Assembly (NCBI GenBank): GCA_021828525.1
Contig: JAJZGM010000043.1
Location: forward strand, 1-8,976
Length of the DNA: 8,976 nucleotides
Direction of reading: 5' to 3'
DNA from: Nitrospirota bacterium
GTDB taxonomy: Bacteria; Nitrospirota; Leptospirillia; Leptospirillales; Leptospirillaceae
This document shows positions 1 through 5,565 of the stretch, one piece after another. The translations under genes were made by a program, and so were the position numbers. The notes under the pieces are model-generated. The model saw nothing but the letters and a program-made list of their open reading frames with translations, did no database searches and was not told the origin of the DNA. Numbering within the stretch: position 1 is the first letter of the stretch; each line of letters starts with the position of its first letter.

Positions 1-373
1 ACAGGAAAAGGTTGGGGCTGTGAGGCGCGGTCTTCCAGGCGTCCGGGACGGAGGTATAGGCCTTGATCCGATCGAGGGCCCGGCTGTCGGAATAGGCCGG
101 CGTTCCGTCGTTTCTGAAAAGAATGATGGTCGTCCCGGTGGCCTGGGCCATTTGCCGGATGGTCTCCGGAACCGATTCGGGCTTGCCCGCTCTCATCGCC
201 GCGGAAAGAAGGCTGTTTGCCGATTCCACCCCGGTCCGGGCATGGTCGAGCCCCCGAAGTTCGGCCGAGATCATGAGAAGGACAAGAAGCAGCGTTCCTA
301 AGGGAATGGTGACGACCAGACCCCAGAAGAGACGGCCCAGCCACAGCCTGACAAATCCTGGCCCAGCGTTCAC
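1..373 (-). CDS. Membrane-anchored sensor-type protein, N-terminal part (runs off left edge)
   Basis: The frame is open from GTG at 373-371 to the window edge, giving 124 codons. In-frame codons between the purS stop and this GTG hold no other ATG, GTG or TTG, and AAGGGGG lies 4 nt upstream, so the start is well fixed. A short basic N-terminus (R9, R14) is followed by one strong transmembrane segment at about residues 15-37 (FWGLVVTIPLGTLLLVLL). A helical stretch then leads into a likely extracytoplasmic region with a beta-strand pair around residues 80-95 (TTIILFRNDGTPAYSD). Helix, then 'V-x-x-D/N-x-DG-x-x-x-Y-S-D' is a look common in periplasmic sensor domains of histidine kinases, chemotaxis receptors and cyclases. 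The output domain lies outside the window, so the class cannot be named. It starts 48 nt after purS on the same strand, without a visible terminator, and may be the operon's next gene. Confidence 0.7.
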   Translation of the reverse strand, partial: MNAGPGFVRLWLGRLFWGLVVTIPLGTLLLVLLMISAELRGLDHARTGVESANSLLSAAMRAGKPESVPETIRQMAQATGTTIILFRNDGTPAYSDSRALDRIKAYTSVPDAWKTAPHSPNLFL

Positions 374-421
374 CTTTCCCCCTTTGCCGGTCCGGCCGGC
401 GGAAGAAGCCGTCGGAGCCCC

Positions 422-694
422 CTAGACCGTCTCGATGCTGGTGATCTCGTAACGTTCGACCACCGGATTTGCCAGCAGGCGGTCACACCATTCCCGGGCC
501 TTCTCGGGAAGACCCGGCTCCGACGGGAGGATCACCTCGACCAGCTTCCCGATCCGCACATCTTCCACCTGGGAGTGTCCCATATCGGAAAGAGCCTGGC
601 GCACGGCCTCCCCCTGCGGATCGAGAACGCCTTCCCGGATGCGGACCAGAATAGTGACCCGGACCCGGGAAGTTGTCTCACGACTCGACGGCAT
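422..694 (-). CDS. purS: Phosphoribosylformylglycinamidine synthase subunit PurS
   Basis: A 90-residue protein, close to the usual 80-85 of PurS plus a short polar N-terminal tail. PurS is the small structural subunit of the three-part FGAM synthetase (PurS-PurQ-PurL), cytoplasmic, step 4 of purine synthesis. It bridges the glutaminase PurQ and the synthetase PurL. Visible family marks are the first beta strand VRVTILVRI (11-19), VLDPQGEAV (23-31), VRIGK (46-50) and the C-terminal helix and strand ending in LLANPVVERYEI. The ATG at 694-692 gives the family length; an in-frame ATG at 712 would only add six residues. The start lies inside the last codons of purC, overlapping by 17 nt, so translation is probably coupled. 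No purQ or purL follows within the window. Confidence 0.9.
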   Translation of the reverse strand: MPSSRETTSRVRVTILVRIREGVLDPQGEAVRQALSDMGHSQVEDVRIGKLVEVILPSEPGLPEKAREWCDRLLANPVVERYEITSIETV

Positions 695-1406
695 GGCCCA
701 CCACCCTTTCATAAATTTTTTCGTACCCTTCCTTGACCGACCCCAGATCCATCCGGAAACGGTCCTTGTCCAGCTTTTCTCCTGTTCCGGCATCCCAGAG
801 CCGGCTCGTGTCCCCGTCGATCTCGTCGCCCAGGACGAGAGCGCCGGCCGAATTCCAGCCAAACTCGAGCTTCATGTCCACCAGGATGAGTCCCCTTTCA
901 CGATAAAAGGGAAGAAGGATCTCGTTCGTCCGGAGGGCCAGGGTCCGGATTTCGTCCAGGACCGCATCGGAGGCGAGCTTCAGGATCCGGATATGATCCC
1001 GGTTGACCATGGGATCTCCCAGGTCGTCCCGCTTGTAATACCACTCGATCACGGGGAAGGAGAGCTCCTCCCCTTCCGGGATTCCCAGCCGCTTTGTCAG
1101 GGATCCGGCCACCCTGTTTCTGACAACCACCTCCAGGGGGACCATCTCAAGCCTGTCGATGACCATCCTCCGGGGAGAGTCGAGCGAGCGGTAGTGGACC
1201 GGAACCCCTTTCTCGGCCAGGAGCCGGAAAAGGGTCGCGGAAATCTGGCAGTTGATGGCTCCCTTGCCGAAAAAGGTCCCCTTCTTCTGGGCATTGAAGG
1301 CCGTCAGATCGTCCTTGAACTCCTGGATGACCACCTTCGGATCGGTGGTGGCATAAAGGATCTTGGCCTTTCCTTCATAAAGCGTCGCATCGGGTTGCTG
1401 CAGCAC
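678..1406 (-). CDS. purC: Phosphoribosylaminoimidazole-succinocarboxamide (SAICAR) synthase
   Basis: A 242-residue protein, matching the usual 235-245 of the short bacterial PurC. It condenses CAIR with aspartate using ATP to give SAICAR, in the cytoplasm. Clear motifs run in order: YEGKAKILYAT (10-20) at the N-terminal ATP site, DDLTAFNAQKKG (32-43), then VPLEVVVRNRVAGSLTKRLG, the D-M-K-L-E-F-G signature, and LGDEIDGDTSRLWD near the C-terminus. I chose the GTG at 1406-1404 because AGGAAAGG (1414-1421) sits 7 nt upstream and the protein then begins just ahead of the conserved LYEGKAK. The same frame is open up to 1535, but that extension overlaps the end of purB and has no family counterpart. 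The start is only 2 nt past the purB stop. PurB acts directly on the PurC product, so the neighbours are consecutive steps. Confidence 0.95.
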   Translation of the reverse strand: MLQQPDATLYEGKAKILYATTDPKVVIQEFKDDLTAFNAQKKGTFFGKGAINCQISATLFRLLAEKGVPVHYRSLDSPRRMVIDRLEMVPLEVVVRNRVAGSLTKRLGIPEGEELSFPVIEWYYKRDDLGDPMVNRDHIRILKLASDAVLDEIRTLALRTNEILLPFYRERGLILVDMKLEFGWNSAGALVLGDEIDGDTSRLWDAGTGEKLDKDRFRMDLGSVKEGYEKIYERVVGHAVES

Positions 1407-1408
1407 TG

Positions 1409-2752
1409 TCAGACCTTTCCTGACCGGGGATCTCCATCGGAGCTTTGGGATTCCCCCAGGACCCGACGGTAAATGCCCTCGATATTGTGAGTAAACCGGA
1501 CGGGGTCGAACGCCTTCCCAAGAAATCCCGCCCATTCATCCCCTTTCGGGAAGTCCGGGTGAGCCAGAAGGCGCTCCCGGAACTGCCCCCCCTCCTGATA
1601 GGTGGCCATGGCCGCCTCCTGGACGATCCGGTAGGCCTCCTCCCGCGGAAGGCCGTTTCGGACGAGTTCGAGAAGGACACTCTGGGAATAGACGAGCCCT
1701 CCCGTGGCTTCGAGATTTTTGCGCATGCGCTCCGGATAGACCACCAGATCCCGGAGAATCGTCCCCAACCGGTCGAGCATGTAGTCGACGAGGCAGAAGG
1801 CGTCCGGAAGGATCACCCGCTCCACCGAAGAATGGCTGATGTCCCGTTCGTGCCAGAGGGCCACGTTTTCGAGGGCCGCTCCGGCATAGGACCGCAGGAG
1901 GCGGGCCAGGCCGGTAATGTTTTCCGATCCGACGGGATTCCTTTTGTGGGGCATGGCGGAGGATCCCTTCTGCCCCGGCCGGAAGGGCTCCTCCGCCTCC
2001 TGGACCTCCGTCCTCTGGAGATGCCGGATCTCGACGGCCACCCGTTCAAGGGAGGCTCCGATTCCGGCAAGCACGGAAAAAAGCTCGGCATGGCGATCGC
2101 GGGAGACGACCTGGGTCGCCGCCGGCTCGACGGAAAGTCCCAGCCCCTGAAGGATCTCCTCCTCAACCTCCGGGGGAATGGTCACGGCGGTTCCCATGGC
2201 CCCGGAGAGCTTTCCGACCCGGATCGACTCCCAGGCCTGGCGGAGCCGGTCCTGGTGGCGGCGGAATTCGGAGAGCCAGGAGAGGAATTTCATCCCGAAG
2301 ACGATCGGCTCGCCGTGGATCCCGTGCGACCGGCCCACCATCAGGGTGTTTCGGTGGGCCCGGGCCTGTCGTTCGAGGATTTCGACAAACCGGTGGAGCT
2401 CGTCGGTCACAATATGGAGGGCGTCGGAGACAAGGAGGTTCTGGGCGGTATCGACGAGATCGGTCGAGGTCAGGCCAAAGTGAAGGACAGCCCGTCCCGC
2501 CTCCGGCATCTGCTCGGAGATCATCGTCAGAAAGGCAATGACATCGTGGCGGGTTTCGGCCTCGATCTCCTCCATGCGGGGGATGTCGATCCGGACGGGG
2601 GTCTCAAGGACGACCCGGGCTCCTTCGGAATCGACGAACCCCTTTATTGAAAGGATGCGGGTCACCTCCCGTTCGACTCTGAGCCAGGTCTTGAGGCGGT
2701 GCTCGGTTTCAAAAAGCCCCTTCATGGGAGGGCGGCAATATCGGTCAATCAC
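1409..2752 (-). CDS. purB: Adenylosuccinate lyase
   Basis: A 447-residue cytoplasmic enzyme of the fumarase/aspartase superfamily, the length of the B. subtilis-type PurB. It cleaves SAICAR to AICAR and adenylosuccinate to AMP, releasing fumarate both times. Seen in order are RYCRPPM near the N-terminus (4-10), TRHDVIAF (67-74), HFGLTSTD (91-98), GRSHGIHGEP (140-149) with the candidate general-acid histidine, and the flexible catalytic-loop signature SSAMPHKRNP (264-273), followed by NVALWHERDISHSSVER. The B. subtilis-type protein usually has T where S142 sits in GRSHG. The GTG at 2752-2750 is chosen because AGGAG (2760-2764) lies 7 nt upstream and the family N-terminus I-x-R-Y begins right there. 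The GTGA overlaps the stop of the upstream gene by 4 nt. All expected catalytic motifs are intact. Confidence 0.96.
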   Translation of the reverse strand: MIDRYCRPPMKGLFETEHRLKTWLRVEREVTRILSIKGFVDSEGARVVLETPVRIDIPRMEEIEAETRHDVIAFLTMISEQMPEAGRAVLHFGLTSTDLVDTAQNLLVSDALHIVTDELHRFVEILERQARAHRNTLMVGRSHGIHGEPIVFGMKFLSWLSEFRRHQDRLRQAWESIRVGKLSGAMGTAVTIPPEVEEEILQGLGLSVEPAATQVVSRDRHAELFSVLAGIGASLERVAVEIRHLQRTEVQEAEEPFRPGQKGSSAMPHKRNPVGSENITGLARLLRSYAGAALENVALWHERDISHSSVERVILPDAFCLVDYMLDRLGTILRDLVVYPERMRKNLEATGGLVYSQSVLLELVRNGLPREEAYRIVQEAAMATYQEGGQFRERLLAHPDFPKGDEWAGFLGKAFDPVRFTHNIEGIYRRVLGESQSSDGDPRSGKV

Positions 2753-3261
2753 GTTGTGACTCCTGCGAAAGCCATGCACCCGTAGGTGGCGGGATGGGCC
2801 GCCGGATCGGAGACATAGAGGCGGAGATCCTTCCGGTCGAGAAGATTTCTGGAGACCTCCTGGACAAAGGGCTTGATCTCCGGAACCAGGGATTCGCTGT
2901 CAAGAACCACCGGCGTGACCGAAAGACCGGCCACCGTGTCGTAGAGGCGCGTGACGAGATCTTTGGTCTCCCCTGGCCTGAAGGGAAGGATGACGAAGCC
3001 CTCCGGGAAGGGGCCCTCTCCCGGAATGAAGAGAAAGGAGGGCGGAATCTCCCTTCGGGCTCCCTGCCAGAAGGGGGAGAGCGTCCGGACCACAAGTCCC
3101 GAATACCAGTGGTCGAGCCAGAGAAGGGAGGGCTCCAGGGGCCCTCCGGTCCGCTGGAAAAAGATCCGGAGAGGCCTTGTGGGACCGAAGACCGGCTCCC
3201 CCCACAAAAGCACCAGTCCCGACAGCCCCGTATTGAAATGACTATCGGGGAGACGGCTCAA
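2749..3261 (-). CDS. Unrecognised 170-residue protein between nusB and purB
   Basis: I do not recognise this family. The product is probably soluble: no signal peptide, no membrane segment and no coiled coil. The N-terminal half is rich in aromatic residues and short hydrophobic strands (SGLVLLWGEPVFGP at 14-27, SLLWLDHWYSGLVVR at 45-59, FLFIPGEGPFPEGFVILPF at 76-94). The C-terminal half is more helical, with TKDLVTRLYDTVAGL (99-113) and IKPFVQEVSRNLLDR (129-143). There is one cysteine (C162) near the end and no obvious catalytic motif. The start TTG (3261-3259) overlaps the nusB stop as TTGA, with GGAGGGGAGGG (3268-3278) 6 nt upstream, and the stop overlaps the purB GTG. The tight locking at both ends and good sequence complexity argue that it is a real gene made together with its neighbours. 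A role linked to purine or cofactor metabolism is only a guess. Confidence 0.75.
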   Translation of the reverse strand: MSRLPDSHFNTGLSGLVLLWGEPVFGPTRPLRIFFQRTGGPLEPSLLWLDHWYSGLVVRTLSPFWQGARREIPPSFLFIPGEGPFPEGFVILPFRPGETKDLVTRLYDTVAGLSVTPVVLDSESLVPEIKPFVQEVSRNLLDRKDLRLYVSDPAAHPATYGCMAFAGVTT

Positions 3262-3809
3262 GAGGAGCCCTCCCCTCCGGAAGCCGGAGACCCTTCCGCG
3301 GTCCTCCCGGCTCTCCCCGGCCTCTGCGATGAGACGGGAGAGAAGGGACCCTTTTCGGGCGCATACCGGACTGCGGCTTCATGGAGAATGCCGTTGATGA
3401 AGGCCACCGCTTCAGGCTCCGAAAATTGGTGGGCCAGATCCAGGGCTTCGTCGACGGAGACCCGGAAGGGCATTCCGGGATCGAACAGGATCTCGCAGAG
3501 ACCGAGACGGAGAATGTTCCGGTCGATGCGGGTCAGGCGCCCCAGGCTCCAGCCCCTCGCCAGCTCCTCGATCCGGCTGTCGATCTCACCCTTCCTGAAA
3601 AGGATCTCCGCATAGAGTCGGTCCCCGAAGGCATTGGCCGTGGGGTCTTCTCCCTCCCACCTGAGGAGCTTCCTAAGGACAGGATCGTCCTGGGAATAGG
3701 ATCCGTATTCGTCGGCAAAGAGGCGCTGGAGGACCTTGCTCCGTGCCGCACGAAGAGCCCGTCTCCGCCCCGGCGACAGGGAGGGGGCGGGACGTTCCCC
3801 GCCTGTCAC
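3258..3809 (-). CDS. nusB: Transcription antitermination factor NusB
   Basis: A 183-residue protein, longer than the usual 130-160. NusB binds boxA RNA together with NusE (ribosomal protein S10) and supports antitermination on rRNA operons. The all-helical core is recognisable: the first helix with RSKVLQRLFADEY (23-35), RLTRIDRNILRLGLCEIL (91-108), and the C-terminal VSVDEALDLAHQFSEPEAVAFINGIL (117-142), the best family signature. About 20 mostly basic or Pro/Ser residues precede the core, and about 33 residues rich in G, S, P and R follow it. The GTG at 3809-3807 has GGAGG (3816-3820) 6 nt upstream and overlaps the ribH stop as GTGA. The frame stays open upstream to 4049, but that stretch is only antisense-free overlap with ribH. 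The ribH-nusB order is a widespread arrangement. Confidence 0.92.
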   Translation of the reverse strand: MTGGERPAPSLSPGRRRALRAARSKVLQRLFADEYGSYSQDDPVLRKLLRWEGEDPTANAFGDRLYAEILFRKGEIDSRIEELARGWSLGRLTRIDRNILRLGLCEILFDPGMPFRVSVDEALDLAHQFSEPEAVAFINGILHEAAVRYAPEKGPFSPVSSQRPGRAGRTAEGSPASGGEGSS

Positions 3810-4294
3810 GTCCTCCCTCCTCCCGGAAGAGAGCGGGAGAGGCGGGCCATGGAAATCAGCGTCTCCGCCCCTTCCACCCCCTTGTGCCCAGACTTTCCCC
3901 CGACGCGGTCGAGGGCCTGGAGTAGCGTGTCGGTGGTGAGGATCCCGAAGACGACCGGAATGGTTCCGGCGGCATTGATCTGTCCGAGGCCAGCGGTGAC
4001 CCCGGATACGACGGCCTCGTAATGGCCGGTTTCGCCACGGATGACACACCCCAGGCCCAGAACCCCATCAAAGGAACCCGAGTCGACCGCCTTCCGGACC
4101 ACAAAGGGGAGCTCCAGGGCCCCGGGGACCCAAACCACGGAGACTGCGGAGATCTTGGTTCCCGCACTCCGGAAGGCCCCGAGGGCCCCCTCCAGGAGGC
4201 GGTCCGTGACCAGACTGTTGTAACGGGCCACCGCCACCAGAAACCGGAATCCGCTCGCCGGAGCTTCCCCAGGAACGATCTCCTCGATTTTCAC
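3806..4294 (-). CDS. ribH: 6,7-dimethyl-8-ribityllumazine synthase
   Basis: A 162-residue protein of the usual lumazine synthase size. It joins 5-amino-6-ribitylamino-uracil with 3,4-dihydroxy-2-butanone 4-phosphate, the next-to-last step of riboflavin synthesis. It normally forms pentamers or 60-mer shells in the cytoplasm. Motifs: VARYNSLVTDRLLEGAL (22-38), VPGALELPFVV (56-66), LGCVIRGETGHYEAV (81-95) with the catalytic-type His91, PVVFGILTTDT (113-123), and HKGVEGAE (137-144), where many homologues have NKG. The GTG at 4294-4292 is set by AAGGAAGGA (4301-4309) 6 nt upstream and by the start of the family fold shortly after. The reading frame runs on upstream to 4435 inside ribBA, which has no family counterpart. 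It starts 19 nt after the ribBA stop, and RibBA makes one of its two substrates. Confidence 0.95.
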   Translation of the reverse strand: MKIEEIVPGEAPASGFRFLVAVARYNSLVTDRLLEGALGAFRSAGTKISAVSVVWVPGALELPFVVRKAVDSGSFDGVLGLGCVIRGETGHYEAVVSGVTAGLGQINAAGTIPVVFGILTTDTLLQALDRVGGKSGHKGVEGAETLISMARLSRSLPGGGRT

Positions 4295-4313
4295 CCTCCG
4301 TCCTTCCTTTCTC

Positions 4314-5516
4314 TCAAAGCTTGTTGAGGATATGCCCGAGCTTGTCCCGCTTGGTCGCGAGGTAGCGCTTGTTGGACTCCCGGGGGAGAATCTCGATGGG
4401 GACCCGGGAGACGATTTCAAGTCCATACCCTTCAAGCCCCACGATCTTGCGGGGATTGTTGGTCATCAAAAGGAGCTTCGAGGCCCCGAGATGGCAAAGG
4501 ATCTGGGCTCCCAGCCCGTAATCCCGGAGATCCTCCTTGAATCCCAGCTTCAGGTTGGCCTCCACCGTGTCATATCCCTGCTCCTGAAGGCGATAGGCCT
4601 TTATCTTGTTGGCCAGACCGATCCCCCGGCCCTCCTGGTTCATGTAGAGCAGGATGCCGCGCCCCTCCTTCTCGATCATCCGGAGGGATTCCTCGAGCTG
4701 GCTTCCGCAATCGCAGCGAAGGGAATGGAAGATGTCGCCGGTGACGCAACTCGAATGGACCCGCACCAGGGTCGGAATCTCCCGGTTGATCTCCCCCTTC
4801 ACGAGAGCGATATGAGGACCGGTTCCCACGACATCCTCGAAGACGACTGCCCGGAAATGGCCAAGTTCGGTCGGCAGGTCGGCCGAGGCCACCTCGGTCA
4901 CGAGCTTCTCTTCGCGCTTCCTGTAGGCGATCAGGTCCCGGACGGTGGCAATGGGAATGCCGTGTTCTTGGGACACTGTCTTGAGATCGGGAAAACGCGC
5001 CATTGTACCATCTTCGTTCAGGATTTCACAGATGACCCCCATCGGGATCAGCCCGGCGAGACGGGCCAGGTCGACCGATCCCTCCGTCTGGCCGGCACGC
5101 TTCAACACCCCGCCCGGCTTGGCGCGGATAGGGAAGATGTGGCCGGGCCGGACCAGATCGGAAGGACTGGCTTCCGGACGGACCATCAGCTGGATCGTGT
5201 GGGCGCGATCGAAGGCGGAGATCCCCGTTGTGATCCCCTCCCTGGCATCGACGGAGATGGTGAAATCCGTTCCGAAGGAGGCCTCGTTGACCGAGGTCAT
5301 GGGGTCGAGATGGAGGGACTCGGCCTTTTGCTGGGTGAGGGTGATGCAGATCAGCCCCCGGCCGTATTTGGCCATGAAGTTGATGGCTTCGGGGGTGGCG
5401 AACTGGGCGGCGATGACAAAGTCCCCCTCGTTTTCCCGATCCTCGTCGTCGGACAGGATGATCATCTTGCCGTTTCTGATGCGTTCGATGGCCTCTTCAA
5501 TGGATATGGTCGACAC
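4314..5516 (-). CDS. ribBA: Bifunctional 3,4-dihydroxy-2-butanone-4-phosphate synthase / GTP cyclohydrolase II
   Basis: A 400-residue fusion, the normal size for RibBA. The RibB half (about 1-200) turns ribulose 5-phosphate into dihydroxybutanone phosphate. It shows DDEDRENEGDFV (23-34), the acidic Mg-binding motif, and RPGHIFPI (123-130). The RibA half (about 205-400) opens GTP, the committed step of riboflavin synthesis. It shows the zinc cysteines C257, C268 and C270 in HSSCVTGD and LRCDCGSQLE, then YMNQEGRGIGL (291-301) and TNNPRKI (352-358). Many homologues have E where S256 sits and R where N293 sits. The GTG at 5516-5514 gives the family N-terminus (STISIEEAIERIRNG); its ribosome site is only weakly purine-rich (GAAAGAGAG). 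The frame also opens at GTG 5573-5571, adding 19 very basic residues and overlapping nadE by 8 nt, with no spaced ribosome site. That longer start is less likely but possible. Confidence 0.95.
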   Translation of the reverse strand: MSTISIEEAIERIRNGKMIILSDDEDRENEGDFVIAAQFATPEAINFMAKYGRGLICITLTQQKAESLHLDPMTSVNEASFGTDFTISVDAREGITTGISAFDRAHTIQLMVRPEASPSDLVRPGHIFPIRAKPGGVLKRAGQTEGSVDLARLAGLIPMGVICEILNEDGTMARFPDLKTVSQEHGIPIATVRDLIAYRKREEKLVTEVASADLPTELGHFRAVVFEDVVGTGPHIALVKGEINREIPTLVRVHSSCVTGDIFHSLRCDCGSQLEESLRMIEKEGRGILLYMNQEGRGIGLANKIKAYRLQEQGYDTVEANLKLGFKEDLRDYGLGAQILCHLGASKLLLMTNNPRKIVGLEGYGLEIVSRVPIEILPRESNKRYLATKRDKLGHILNKL

Positions 5517-5535
5517 TCTGGGTCTCTCTTTCTGC

Positions 5536-5549
5536 CGGCGTTGCCGCCG
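5536..5549 (-). other. GNRA-capped GC hairpin between nadE and ribBA
   Basis: On the minus strand CGGCG, then GCAA, then CGCCG form a perfect 5-bp all-GC stem closed by a GCAA tetraloop, a very stable RNA fold. It lies 16 nt past the nadE stop and about 20 nt before the preferred ribBA start. No U-run follows, so it is not a typical intrinsic terminator. It could mark an RNA end, a processing site or a translation-control element, or be chance in GC-rich DNA. If ribBA begins at 5573 instead, these bases are coding. Confidence 0.4.
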
Positions 5550-5565
5550 TGTCGGGCTCTTTGGG

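Noticed and set aside
386..400. GC-rich inverted repeat (GCCGG-5-CCGGC) after purS as a possible terminator
   Set aside because: Only a 5-bp stem and no T-run follows on the transcribed side; in DNA this GC-rich it is expected by chance.
20..425. Two plus-strand open frames at the left edge
   Set aside because: The minus strand is open throughout with a membrane segment and a ribosome site; the plus frames are Arg/Pro/Gly-rich shadows.
1445..2650. Long plus-strand open frame (401 codons) opposite purB
   Set aside because: It mirrors the purB frame in GC-rich DNA, lacks a ribosome site and encodes low-complexity Gly/Asp/Arg-rich sequence with no family look, while purB is certain.
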